64,000 nt of DNA from Ureibacillus sinduriensis BLB-1 = JCM 15800 (GCF_000772955.1 NZ_JPVO01000042.1:46178-110177), one strand, 5' to 3'; positions 48,399 to 57,777 are shown, counted from the first letter of the stretch. The notes: generated by a model from the sequence alone, not told the origin. Numbers and translations are program-made.

Positions 48399-49128
48399 TC
48401 ATGTCGATAAGTCGTATAACAACAATGGATTTTTTAAAAGCAGCTCGCGAAAAATATTGGAAGATGTAAGTTTTGAGTGTAGTCAGGGAGAATGTCTTGG
48501 AATTATAGGTGAAAGTGGTAGTGGCAAATCAACTCTTGGAAGATTATTAATCGGTATTGAACGCCCAGAAAGGGGTTCAATCATGATTAATGGTGAAAGT
48601 ATTTTTAAAAGGAAAAACCGTAAGAGCAAGATAAGCGTCGTCTTTCAAGATTATCGTTCTTCCATTAATCCATTTTTTACTGTCGAAGACGCTATCCTTG
48701 AACCTTTAAGAGCAATCAACATTGAAGAAAACTTGGCAGTTATAATTGATAAGCTGCTTATACAAGTTGGTTTATCCCCATCCTATAAGCATAAATATCC
48801 TCATGAATTATCAGGGGGGGAAGCCCAGAGAGTATGCATCGCAAGAGCAATTTCAACAGAACCTTCCTATATATTGTTCGATGAGGCGATCAGCTCACTT
48901 GATGTGTCTATTCAGTTGCAAATTCTGGATTTACTTAAAGAATTAAAAAATAGTTATAAGATGGGATATATATTTATTACGCACGATATTCAAGCAGCGA
49001 CTTATATTTGTGATCGACTACTTATTTTTAAGGACGGTCGAGTTCAAGAAACGATTCCTACAAAAGATTTACATCTAGTAGAATCCCCATATGCAAAAAA
49101 ATTACTCAAAAATCTTATTCTATTCTAA
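48385..49128 (+). CDS. cntF: ABC ATPase, NikE/CntF-like
   Basis: 247 aa. Walker A GESGSGKST, FQDYRSSINPF (the conserved Q-loop region of Opp/Nik ATPases), signature LSGGEAQR, Walker B ILFDEAISSLD, and switch THD. TTG start with GGAGCGAT. Forms the ATPase pair with cntD. Confidence 0.9.
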   Translation: MLKVDHVDKSYNNNGFFKSSSRKILEDVSFECSQGECLGIIGESGSGKSTLGRLLIGIERPERGSIMINGESIFKRKNRKSKISVVFQDYRSSINPFFTVEDAILEPLRAINIEENLAVIIDKLLIQVGLSPSYKHKYPHELSGGEAQRVCIARAISTEPSYILFDEAISSLDVSIQLQILDLLKELKNSYKMGYIFITHDIQAATYICDRLLIFKDGRVQETIPTKDLHLVESPYAKKLLKNLILF

Positions 49129-49170
49129 TTGAATAAATAAGAGCCGCTAGTAATGAAAGGAGAATATATC

Positions 49171-50340
49171 TTGAAAGGAGCATTATCCTGGACGTTTATT
49201 CGTTTATATATACTAGTGCTTCTTTATTTTAGCGCTAACTCGATACTAAATGTGATTATCCCTCTACAAGGTGAGGAACTTGGGGCTACAAATGCAATGA
49301 TAGGCTTGATTATGGGGGCTTACCTATTTACAACAATGTTTTTCCGCCCATGGGCAGGACATATTATACATAAGTACGGCCCCATGAAAGTGCTGCATAT
49401 TATTCTCATAATAAATGGAATAGCTTTAATTTTATATTCGATTACTGGTCTAAGTGGCTTCTTTTTTGCTCGAATGATGCAAGGGATATCAACAGCGTTC
49501 TTTTCAATGGCCTTGCAAATCGGTATCATTGATGCTCTTCCTGAAGAAGAGAGATCACAAGGAATATCATTATATTCGTTATTTTCTTATATACCTGGAA
49601 TCATTGGTCCACTTTTAGCGTTGGGTGTTTGGCAACATGGAATGAACCTATTTACTATAGTCATGGTAACAATTGCAATTCTTACGGGGGTAGTCGGGTA
49701 CAGTACAAAAATAGAATCTGCAAAAGTTGCTTACTCTAAAAAAGCACCTCAAAGTACCAACATCTTTTGGTCCTTTCACCAACTAGTCAAAAACCCTATT
49801 CTTTTTAGGTGCAGCATCCTAATGTTGGTTTCTTCCGTTATATTTGGGGCAATTACAACATTTATTCCTCTTTATGCAAAACAAATCGACAATGGAAGTG
49901 CAGGAATTTATCTTATGCTTCAAGCAGCTGTTGTTGTCTTAACACGATTAACCTTCATGAAGCGAATTCCATCCGACGGCAAATGGCATAATGGATTTAT
50001 AGTGTCTGCCATGTTGATTTTGACTATTGCCTCCTATTCTGTTAGTTATGCTAGTGTAGCTGGATTCACGTTTTTCTACTTTGGTGCTATTTTAATGGGG
50101 GTTGCACAAGCACTAATTTACCCTACACTAACTACCTATCTTAGCTTTGTATTGGAGGAAGATAATCGCAATGTTTTATTAGGGTTATTTATTGCAATGG
50201 CTGACTTGGGTGTATCACTTGGCAGTGTACTGATGGGACCAATTGCCGATGCCTCGTCCTATTCATTTATGTATAGTATTTGTGCAATTTGGGGGTTGGT
50301 CCTTATATTTTTCTCATATAGAAAAAAGGGGATAATATAA
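49171..50340 (+). CDS. MFS exporter, CntE-like position
   Basis: 389 aa, twelve membrane segments. Motif A region: FFRPWAGHIIHKYGPMKV. In Staphylococcus, cntE, an MFS exporter of the opine metallophore, follows cntF; here the gene follows the second ATPase by about 40 bp, so it probably has that role or exports a related chelator. AAAGGAG at 49156-49162 selects TTG 49171; an ATG at 49153 precedes the ribosome-binding site. The family is large, so the substrate is only inferred from context. Confidence 0.75.
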   Translation: MKGALSWTFIRLYILVLLYFSANSILNVIIPLQGEELGATNAMIGLIMGAYLFTTMFFRPWAGHIIHKYGPMKVLHIILIINGIALILYSITGLSGFFFARMMQGISTAFFSMALQIGIIDALPEEERSQGISLYSLFSYIPGIIGPLLALGVWQHGMNLFTIVMVTIAILTGVVGYSTKIESAKVAYSKKAPQSTNIFWSFHQLVKNPILFRCSILMLVSSVIFGAITTFIPLYAKQIDNGSAGIYLMLQAAVVVLTRLTFMKRIPSDGKWHNGFIVSAMLILTIASYSVSYASVAGFTFFYFGAILMGVAQALIYPTLTTYLSFVLEEDNRNVLLGLFIAMADLGVSLGSVLMGPIADASSYSFMYSICAIWGLVLIFFSYRKKGII

Positions 50341-50538
50341 ATACTTAAAAAATCCCCCCAGATAACTTGCCTTTTCCGGGTAATTATTTGAAATAAGGTG
50401 GTTTGGACTTGTATATTTAAAGTTAATACAAAATGGATCATTTTTAAAGAATAATAGTTTTTAAAAATCACACTTTTTAAAACGAAAATAAAGTTGTAAG
50501 TGGTAAAATTACTAAAAATATACGTTATGGGGTATAGT

Positions 50539-51039
50539 TTGAAGCTGAAAACAGTATGTATAATTTTAGTTTGCATGCTTTTTATGGTTGTTGGTTGTTC
50601 CAAAAATGAAGCAGATGAAAAAAAGTTGGTTCTACCTGACGATATACCTAGTTTTGTCGAAGAGAGTGATTTTGAAGACGTTGACTGGAGTAAAAAAGCA
50701 TCGATGTTCAATGGTAATATGATGGGTAATGAAAATAAATCGGGTGTGATTGGTGCAGATATGCCAAGCTTAAACAACAATCAAAAGTGGATGTGGCATT
50801 TGTGGGGGATTGAAACTCTGGGAGAAGTGGAACTAACGGTTGTTGGTCTCCACAAAGAAACGGGGAGTATCCATCAAATCCTTACAACAGGTTGGTCGAT
50901 ACATCTTGGAGGAGAAAATAATGGAGCGGATGCACACATACCTTCAAACGTCAGCATCCCAAAACCGGGAGAATGGGCAATGTTGCTTTATACTGATGAA
51001 AAATTATTCGATATATTGGTATTCGAAATTAATGAATAA
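50539..51039 (+). CDS. Hypothetical lipoprotein
   Basis: 166 aa. Hydrophobic N terminus then lipobox VVGC (Cys at about residue 19), a Lys/Asp/Glu-rich linker, and a globular part with WMWHLWGIETLGEVELTVVG and GADAHIPSNVSIPKPGEWAM, reminiscent of the small secreted lipoproteins (DUF4871-like) of Bacillus. Start: TTG 50539, with GGGG 6 nt upstream; an ATG at 50527 is also possible. It lies between the two ABC operons, on the same strand, 200 bp after the MFS gene. Function unknown. Confidence 0.7.
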   Translation: MKLKTVCIILVCMLFMVVGCSKNEADEKKLVLPDDIPSFVEESDFEDVDWSKKASMFNGNMMGNENKSGVIGADMPSLNNNQKWMWHLWGIETLGEVELTVVGLHKETGSIHQILTTGWSIHLGGENNGADAHIPSNVSIPKPGEWAMLLYTDEKLFDILVFEINE

Positions 51040-51250
51040 AGATTTAATTGAATTGTAATCCTACGCTTCCCTTGAAATATACTTTTTTTATTTAAGGATA
51101 TTATCAAACAAAAGAAGGAGGTTCGTATAAGTAAGAAATAGCTAGTACACGTCATTATTAATGAAAATTTAAAATACAAAATTAGTAAATAAATAGACAT
51201 AATGGTTGTATTTTATGGTAGTATAAACTCAACTTCAGAATTTTTTAAAT

Positions 51251-51408
51251 AGGTGCTATATATATTTTATTATAGCTTAAAAGGGAAGCTTGGTGTAAAT
51301 CCAACACGGTTCCCGCCACTGTAATTCAGAGTAACCTGCATGATGCCACTGTTTTTTACCAAAGCGGGAAGGCGTAGTTTATGAAGAAGATAAGTCAGGA
51401 GACCTGCC
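51251..51408 (+). promoter_or_regulatory. Cobalamin (B12) riboswitch
   Basis: AAGGGAAGCTTGGTGTAAAT, CCCGCCACTGTAA and the B12 box AGTCAGGAGACCTGCC are in the correct order and spacing for the adenosylcobalamin-class aptamer. Downstream, GAGGTG (51446-51451) can pair with CACCTC (51510-51515) in the terminator arm, giving a plausible antiterminator. Confidence 0.95.
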
Positions 51409-51508
51409 TATTTAAACATCACTAAAGAGACCTACGGGAGATAGGGAGGTGGTTAGTTTGCTGGTGATATTTTGTCGCTTTTTAAACATTTCTTTCTATC
51501 CTACCAAG

Positions 51509-51545
51509 GCACCTCTGACCTCATAAGTTGTCGGAAGTGCTTTTT
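51509..51545 (+). terminator. Riboswitch-controlled terminator
   Basis: GCACCTCTGAC and GTCGGAAGTGC (one mismatch, one G-T) followed by TTTTT, 57 bp before the binding-protein gene. Binding of cobalamin should favour termination. Confidence 0.8.
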
Positions 51546-51602
51546 ATATTGGAGTTTTACTGTACCGTTTTGCTTCAAACGATTACCTTAGGAGGAGAAG
51601 AA

Positions 51603-53153
51603 ATGAAGAAATCGTACAAACATTTGATTAACTGGTTTTGCATGGCATTATGCATCATTGCATTAGTTGGGTGCTCCACGAATAAAGATGGACAATCTAA
51701 CTCAGAAAATAAAGATACAAGTGCAAAAACAGCGACTCTAGCGTTTCCTTGGAGTCCATCTGGTTTAGATCCTCATAGTGGGGATAGCTGGGAAATTATG
51801 CGGTCAGGAACTGCGGAAACATTGATTAAATTAAATGAAGACTTAACACCGGGCCCGTGGCTGGCGAAATCATGGAAGCAAGTAAATGATACAACTTGGT
51901 TATTCCAGCTCCAGGAAAATGTCACCTTTCATAACGGCAAAGCGCTTGATGCAGCTGCCGTAATGAATTCTTTACAGCGTGCCATTGACAAGAACCAAGG
52001 GACAAAGAACTTACTGAAAATTAGAGCAATGGAAGTTGTATCTGAAAATGAGCTGAAAATTGAAACAACGGAAATTAATGCGGCATTGATTTCAAATTTA
52101 GCAAATCCAGGAACGATCATCGTGGATGTGGAATCCCTGGACAATGAAGTTAGCTATCCAGCGTTCACAGGTGCTTATGCCATAAAAGAATTTAACCTAG
52201 ATGAATCGCTCATTGTAAAACAATACGAAGGCTATTGGGGAGAAAAAACAAAACTAGATGAAGTTACGATTAAGTTTATTCCAGACGGCATTACCCGTTT
52301 GATGGCTTTACAGTCCGGGGATGTAGATGGTGCAACAGATATCTCGGTGGACAATATCGAAGTATTGGAAAAGGGTGATCGATTTGATGTTTTAACTGCT
52401 AAGTCATTGCGAACACATATGGTCATGTACAATATGGAATCCCCACTATTTAAGCAATTAGCTGTAAGAAAAGCTGTGGACGCATTGATTCCACGTCAAG
52501 AAATTGTTGACTCTGTTATGAAGGGCAAAGGGACTTCAGCAGTTGGCCCATTTTCACCGGTGGTACCTTTTGGACAAGTAAATAAAGAACAAGAAGAGCT
52601 ATCTATTGAACAATTAATGCAGCAAGATGGGTGGAGAAAAAACACCGATGCCATGTGGGAAAAGGATGGAACTGTCTTTGAAGCCACTTTCTTAACATTC
52701 CCCCAACGCCCTGAGTTGACTGTGATGGCTGAGGTTATACAAAGCAAATTGCTTGAACAGGGGATGAAAGTAAATATTCGCCAGGTGGAAAATATTGACG
52801 ATGCACTCGTAAATGAAGAATGGGATTTAGCGATGTACAGTATGCTGACAGCTCATACCGGTAGTCCGTATTTTTTCTTGGAGATTTTCTATAAATCAAA
52901 CAGCTCCTCAAATATGAACCATTTTGCTTCTCAAAAGGTGGATTCAATGATTAATGAGTTGCATCAGATAACAGATACAGAGAAAAGCACGGAATTAGCC
53001 ATTCAAATTCAAGAGGAAATTGAAAAAGCAGTTCCTCATTCCTATGTTGTATACCCAGACACTGTTTTTGCTGTAAACAAGGAATTGGAAGGCTTCAAGG
53101 CACTGCCAATCGAATACTATTATAATAATGCAAATATTAATAGAACTTATTGA
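51603..53153 (+). CDS. Substrate-binding lipoprotein of a B12-controlled ABC importer
   Basis: 516 aa, peptide/nickel family 5. Lipobox IALVGC at about residues 20-25. PWSPSGLDPHSGDSW and GPWLAKSWKQVNDTTWLFQL are family blocks, but the CntA/NikA-specific HAW and TWGxxYDP motifs are not conserved, so the ligand differs from that of the first importer. Control by a B12 riboswitch argues for cobalt, nickel-like metal chelate or a corrinoid precursor. GGAGGAGAAGAA ribosome-binding site selects ATG 51603. Confidence 0.85.
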   Translation: MKKSYKHLINWFCMALCIIALVGCSTNKDGQSNSENKDTSAKTATLAFPWSPSGLDPHSGDSWEIMRSGTAETLIKLNEDLTPGPWLAKSWKQVNDTTWLFQLQENVTFHNGKALDAAAVMNSLQRAIDKNQGTKNLLKIRAMEVVSENELKIETTEINAALISNLANPGTIIVDVESLDNEVSYPAFTGAYAIKEFNLDESLIVKQYEGYWGEKTKLDEVTIKFIPDGITRLMALQSGDVDGATDISVDNIEVLEKGDRFDVLTAKSLRTHMVMYNMESPLFKQLAVRKAVDALIPRQEIVDSVMKGKGTSAVGPFSPVVPFGQVNKEQEELSIEQLMQQDGWRKNTDAMWEKDGTVFEATFLTFPQRPELTVMAEVIQSKLLEQGMKVNIRQVENIDDALVNEEWDLAMYSMLTAHTGSPYFFLEIFYKSNSSSNMNHFASQKVDSMINELHQITDTEKSTELAIQIQEEIEKAVPHSYVVYPDTVFAVNKELEGFKALPIEYYYNNANINRTY

Positions 53154-53158
53154 ACACT

Positions 53159-54088
53159 ATGGGTAAATTCGTATTAGAACGGCTCCTGCAACTGTTTCTT
53201 GTTGTTTTTTTTGTTGCGACGATAACGTTTTTCCTGGTTAGAATTTCACCCGGAGATCCCGCAACAATTATGTTGAAAGCCAATAATGTTCCTGTTTCCG
53301 ATGAATCAATCGATGCGTTGCGTAGTGAACTTGGCTTGACCAATTCCGTTGGAGGACAATACATTGAATGGATAAAGCAAATTTTTTCAGGAAATTGGGG
53401 GACGTCTTTCGTTTCCCAAAAGCCTGTTATAAACGAGCTAATAGCCAGACTGCCAGCTACATTGGAGTTAGCAATTGCAGGGCTTGCCATTATGTTGGCA
53501 ATCACATTGTTTTTAGGTATCTCTTCAGTTATCTATCAAAATAGAACATTGGATAAAATAGGACGTGTATTAGCGCTTCTAGGTTCGGCAATACCCACTT
53601 TTTGGCTAGGTTTCTTATCAATCTATGTGTGCTCTGTTACTCTTGGATGGTTGCCTTCCATGGGAAGGGAGAATTGGAAAAACGTAATATTGCCCGCGTC
53701 AACTCTTGGATTAGGCTTAGGGGCGATCCATGCACGAGTATTACGTGCAAATTTGCTGGATATGCTGCAGCAACCATTTGTGAAGGCCTCTAAAGCGAGG
53801 GGGATTTCGAAGAATAGAATATTTGTATTTCAACTACTGAAGCATGCTTTGCTGCCCATTGTAACGATGACGGGTACAAGCTTTGCATTTATGCTGGGCG
53901 GCAGCATTATAGTAGAAACCATTTTTTCTTGGCCGGGATTAGGGCAATACGTAATTGAATCCATTAATATGCGCGATTATCCTGTCATTCAAGGGTACGT
54001 CATTTTTGCTTCACTTTTATTCCTAGTAATCCATATGTTGGTGGATGGTATTTCTATCTTAATTGATCCTCGATTAAATGCTGAATAG
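53159..54088 (+). CDS. ABC permease (DppB/NikB type) of the B12-controlled importer
   Basis: 309 aa. Six membrane segments; VRISPGDPATIMLKANNVPV then SELGLTNSVGGQYIEWIKQI typical of DppB/NikB. ATG 53159 used; TTG 53150 overlapping the upstream stop (TTGA) is an alternative with translational coupling. Neither has a clear ribosome-binding site. Confidence 0.87.
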   Translation: MGKFVLERLLQLFLVVFFVATITFFLVRISPGDPATIMLKANNVPVSDESIDALRSELGLTNSVGGQYIEWIKQIFSGNWGTSFVSQKPVINELIARLPATLELAIAGLAIMLAITLFLGISSVIYQNRTLDKIGRVLALLGSAIPTFWLGFLSIYVCSVTLGWLPSMGRENWKNVILPASTLGLGLGAIHARVLRANLLDMLQQPFVKASKARGISKNRIFVFQLLKHALLPIVTMTGTSFAFMLGGSIIVETIFSWPGLGQYVIESINMRDYPVIQGYVIFASLLFLVIHMLVDGISILIDPRLNAE

Positions 54089-54102
54089 GAGGTGTGTAAA
54101 GA

Positions 54103-54930
54103 ATGCTGCTGAAATTGAAGCAAGTAAATTTAAGCTTACTTATAGGCATGGGTATCCTGTTCAGTATTTTCTTATTGGGACTTTTTGCACCTTGGATTGC
54201 GCCTCATGATCCATTAGCTGTTAATTTGGCCGCTAGATTACACTCTCCAAGTTGGACTTATCCGTTTGGAACAGATCATCTCGGCCGTTGTATCCTATCC
54301 CGTATAATCCATGGAATCCGGATCAGTGCGACGTCGGCTTTTATCATTATGTTTCTCACGTTGTTGATTAGTATTCCAATCGCATTACTATCAGGCTATA
54401 TTCGGGGGCGTTCAGATCATATGATGAGGAGGATTATCGATAGTACATTAGCAATTCCGGATATTGTATTGACGATTGGGATTGTAGGATTATTAGGCCC
54501 TGGTTTAATCAATATGATTTTCGCGATTGTAGTGGTTCGTTGGGCCAACAGTGTTCGCTTTATTCGGAGTTTGGTCGTGAAAATATGCCAGGAAGATTAC
54601 ATATTCTCTGCAAGAATGGCTGGAAACTCGCATTATCGTATATTGATCCGTTATGTACTTCCTCAGATAGCTATGCCCATTCTCATTTACAGTGCCCTAG
54701 ATTTAGGTAAAATTGTATTAAATATTGCCGGTCTATCTTTTTTGGGTTTAGGATCCCAGCCGCCAACACCGGAATGGGGTGCAATGTTAAACGATGCAAA
54801 AGATTACTTTCAAATTTCACCGTACGTCATGATTTTCCCGGGACTTGCGATTGTATTGTTTGTTTCAGCTTGCCAGTTAGTAAGTGAAAAACTTGAGAAA
54901 TATGAGTCAGCTGTAGGCAGGGAGATATAA
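54103..54930 (+). CDS. ABC permease (DppC/NikC type)
   Basis: 275 aa. The IAPHDPLAVNLAARLHSPSW and GTDHLGRCILSRIIHG blocks define the subfamily. EAA loop ARMAGNSHYRILIRYVLP. GGAGGTG ribosome-binding site. The ATPase gene follows after 1 nt. Confidence 0.9.
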   Translation: MLLKLKQVNLSLLIGMGILFSIFLLGLFAPWIAPHDPLAVNLAARLHSPSWTYPFGTDHLGRCILSRIIHGIRISATSAFIIMFLTLLISIPIALLSGYIRGRSDHMMRRIIDSTLAIPDIVLTIGIVGLLGPGLINMIFAIVVVRWANSVRFIRSLVVKICQEDYIFSARMAGNSHYRILIRYVLPQIAMPILIYSALDLGKIVLNIAGLSFLGLGSQPPTPEWGAMLNDAKDYFQISPYVMIFPGLAIVLFVSACQLVSEKLEKYESAVGREI

Positions 54931-54931
54931 T

Positions 54932-55648
54932 ATGCTGGAAAAAAGCCCATTATTGAAGGTTCATCATATAGAAGTTTCATATAGGCACCGCCAACAGCAA
55001 AAAACCATTTTGCAAGATGTGTCATTTGAGTTATACCCGGGTGAAATGGTTGCGATGACTGGAAAAAGTGGTGCAGGAAAAAGCATTGTATCACAAGCAA
55101 TTGTTGGATTGCTTGATAAAGAGTTAAGTGTGACAAATGGGCAGATACTATTTGAAGGTAAAAATATTGTTCACTTTAACGAGAAACAGTTTGAAAAATT
55201 AAGAAGAGATCACATTGCGCTGATGCTACAACATTCTTTAAACAGCTTGGATCCCATTAGGTTAGTTAAGAAACAGATGTTGGAAACAGTTCGCCATAGA
55301 AAGCTTGGTTCAAATAGAAAAGTGGAACATTTTCTACTGCATCTACTAAATGAAGTAGGCTTCAATGAACCTGATCAAATTTTTCAATCCTACCCATTCG
55401 AGTTAAGCGGGGGAATGAGGCAACGAGTATTATTAGCAATGATGCTGAGTTTGCAGCCGAGAGTATTAATTGCCGATGAACCGACAACAGCCCTTGATGC
55501 AGTGAATCGTGATAAAGTGCTGGAGTTATTAAAAAAAATGAAAAATAATTTAGGGATGACGATACTTCTCATTTCGCATGATGAAGGCAGTTTGAAAAAA
55601 TATGCAGATCGAGTCGTCCATATAGAGGTTGGCGGGGTAATTTTATGA
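54932..55648 (+). CDS. ABC ATPase 1 of the B12-controlled importer
   Basis: 238 aa. Walker A GKSGAGKS, signature LSGGMRQR, Walker B VLIADEPTTALD, switch SHDEG. It is shorter than NikD (about 254), lacking the C-terminal tail. Overlaps the next gene by 4 bases (ATGA). Confidence 0.9.
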   Translation: MLEKSPLLKVHHIEVSYRHRQQQKTILQDVSFELYPGEMVAMTGKSGAGKSIVSQAIVGLLDKELSVTNGQILFEGKNIVHFNEKQFEKLRRDHIALMLQHSLNSLDPIRLVKKQMLETVRHRKLGSNRKVEHFLLHLLNEVGFNEPDQIFQSYPFELSGGMRQRVLLAMMLSLQPRVLIADEPTTALDAVNRDKVLELLKKMKNNLGMTILLISHDEGSLKKYADRVVHIEVGGVIL

Positions 55649-56418
55649 CTTTGATAGAATTAAAGCAAGTTACGAAAGAATATCCTCTAAAGCTAAGAAG
55701 GGGAAAGACCAAGAAAAAAGTGGCTGTTCACAATGTCAGCCTTGCAATTTCAAAAGGAGAGAGCGTTGCACTGGTAGGTGAGAGTGGCAGCGGAAAAAGT
55801 ACCATAGCCAAATTAATTATGCGAACGGAAAAACTTACTTCAGGTCTGATTTTATGGAAAGGTCAAAACATCCATTCAAAAAAAGTGAGCGATTATTCAT
55901 TCTTTAAAAATATCCAATTGGTATTGCAAGATTCTTCATCATCTTTGCATCCTAATATGAAAGTTAAAGAAATACTTGCAGAGCCCATTCGGAATTTTTT
56001 CCCAGATGAAAAGAATTGGCAAGAACAATGCATGAAACTGTTGCATTTGGTTGGTTTGGATGCTTCATTTCTGGAGCATTATTCTAATCAATTAAGTGGT
56101 GGGCAAAAGCAGCGTTTATGTATTGCAAAAGCATTGGCTGTTAAACCTGAACTAATCATTTTTGATGAATCGATTGCTAGTCTGGATGGCGAATCAAAAA
56201 AGGGTATAATAGAAGTTTTGAAAATGGTTCAAAGGCAGGATGGTCTAACTTATCTATTTATTACACACGACCTGGAATTCACAAAAGAATTGTGTGATTT
56301 TGTAGCGGTAATGTACCAAGGTGAAATTGTGGAATACCTGGCTAATTGGGAAGATGAACAACTTACCCACCCTTATACAAGAATACTTTTCAGTACAATG
56401 AATGCTTTTATTCCATAG
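55645..56418 (+). CDS. ABC ATPase 2 of the B12-controlled importer
   Basis: 257 aa. Walker A GESGSGKST, signature LSGGQKQR, Walker B IIFDESIASLD and THDLEF switch. A basic insertion KLRRGKTKKKVAV lies near residues 16-28. Pairs with ATPase 1. No terminator is evident directly after it. Confidence 0.9.
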   Translation: MTLIELKQVTKEYPLKLRRGKTKKKVAVHNVSLAISKGESVALVGESGSGKSTIAKLIMRTEKLTSGLILWKGQNIHSKKVSDYSFFKNIQLVLQDSSSSLHPNMKVKEILAEPIRNFFPDEKNWQEQCMKLLHLVGLDASFLEHYSNQLSGGQKQRLCIAKALAVKPELIIFDESIASLDGESKKGIIEVLKMVQRQDGLTYLFITHDLEFTKELCDFVAVMYQGEIVEYLANWEDEQLTHPYTRILFSTMNAFIP

Positions 56419-56594
56419 ACAAAAGTTTATCTAATACAGTTTCTTCCTTAATTATGTAGGATTGCCGAGTAAGAATGGGTTCAGAAGCTGAAATTGAAAG
56501 TAGACTTACGGAGTAAAAATGGAAAAAATGTGGGAATCATTGTTTCAAGCAGTATAATCGTGATAGGAGAAGAATAAATAAAGTTTGTTATCTC

Positions 56595-56623
56595 TTGACA
56601 GAGTGTTATATTAATAATAAAAT
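56595..56623 (+). promoter_or_regulatory. Promoter with no downstream gene
   Basis: TTGACA (56595-56600), 17 nt, TAAAAT (56618-56623). It drives the candidate small RNA below. Confidence 0.7.
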
Positions 56624-56629
56624 CTAATA

Positions 56630-56852
56630 TATAAATAGAGAGATCTATATGATCCTATTACCTTTAGTTTGATTATCAATATTTAGAGTATTGATTATTG
56701 GACAAAGAGTAAAATGGACATTTGATTAACAATTGTAAATATTAGGTAGACTATTTAAAAAACCTAGATTAGGTTAGTTAAAAGTAAACCGACAATTATC
56801 AAAGTTTAATGGTTTGTATTAAAACCATTATCTTTTTAATTGTCGGTTTTTT
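56630..56852 (+). ncRNA. Candidate small RNA, about 220 nt
   Basis: Starts behind a near-consensus promoter and ends in a strong terminator. Hairpins: ATCAATA/TATTGAT (56675-56681 with 56689-56695); final outer stem AAACCGACAATTA/TAATTGTCGGTTT (13 bp perfect, 56786-56798 with 56837-56849) enclosing AATGGTTT/AAACCATT, then Ts. The only open frame is seven codons (MILLPLV, 56649-56672). No known RNA family was recognised, and no gene follows for over 500 bases. Confidence 0.5.
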
Positions 56853-57411
56853 ATCTTTTACAAATAAATGCGCCATTAACTGATAGAAAGGAGGTTCACA
56901 AAATAGTGTCCAGAATGAAAATTTAGATATAATTCCTTGCTTCTTGTACACATTTATTTCTGTGGTAGGAAATTAGATTATACTAACTGAGTTATTCGTA
57001 TATTCGAGATTACTAGTTTGATACAAATTTCGATGGCATCTATTTTCCTAAACCACCTCTACATTTAAAGGTATGCTAGAATGTTTTACCCTCTTTGCGA
57101 TCTGCTTAAACGGCCTATGACGACCAAATAGGATTGTTGATAGCCATTAATGCCAAAACAGGGCAGATCAAACGTTTGCTGCAACTTAATCTTCTTCGCA
57201 CCCAGATACTTGGGTGCTTGTGGACTTATTGGATTCATGGACAGTGGTAGAAGACGTAAGCTATTTCTCTGTTCAAAAATCGAGACTTGTGCCATATTGG
57301 AAGAGATATGTTTTTAGCTTATAGTTAATAGCTAGAGGATACAGACGTTAGCAACATTTTAAAGTAATAAATGTATTGCACTAAATGTGTAATGAGAGGA
57401 AAGTGAAGTAC
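56853..57411. other. Gene-poor region, possible gene remnants
   Basis: AAAGGAGG at about 56888 is followed only by a six-codon frame. From about 57090 to 57230, the + strand reads as short protein-like fragments broken by stops (AYDDQIGLLIAINAKTGQI), which may be a decayed gene. I cannot name the source. Confidence 0.35.
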
Positions 57412-57777
57412 ATGGAAAAAACAAAAGGTGTTCTTGAAGCCGAAATCAGTAAGGTGTTAACTCATTGGGAGAAAAATTACTTAGGACGCGGTTCCGTGTC
57501 GGTAAAATCAGATATCTTACGAGATATGGTGGTGGTAGTGTTGAGAGGGATCTTGACACCAGCTGAATATTCAGTATGCAAAGATAAAGAGGGTCTATTA
57601 TCCATAAAAGAAATGCGAAATACCTTGGTGGAATCAGGGATAGATGAATTGAAAGAAGCCATCACAAACTTGACGGGGTTGGAAGTGCTGAGTTTTTATA
57701 CAGATATAAGTACAGTTACCGGGGAACGCGTCATGGTCTTTAAGCTCTCAGAGGATTTGCAGAGTAGACTATTATAA
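57412..57777 (+). CDS. DUF2294 domain protein
   Basis: 121 aa matching the DUF2294 pattern: TKGVLEAEISKVLTHWEKNYLGRG at the start, VVLRGILTPAEYSV in the middle and the conserved VLSFYTDISTVTGERVMVF near the C terminus. Small soluble protein of unknown function. AGAGGAAAGTG precedes ATG 57412. Isolated. Confidence 0.85.
   Translation: MEKTKGVLEAEISKVLTHWEKNYLGRGSVSVKSDILRDMVVVVLRGILTPAEYSVCKDKEGLLSIKEMRNTLVESGIDELKEAITNLTGLEVLSFYTDISTVTGERVMVFKLSEDLQSRLL

Noticed and set aside
51118..51150. Small gene after the AAGGAGG at about 51116
   Set aside because: A Shine-Dalgarno-like sequence is present, but the frames after it lack a start and close within a few codons.
57086..57295. Minus-strand open frame of 69 codons
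   Set aside because: No ribosome-binding site, odd composition, no recognisable domain; it opposes a possible remnant on the + strand.
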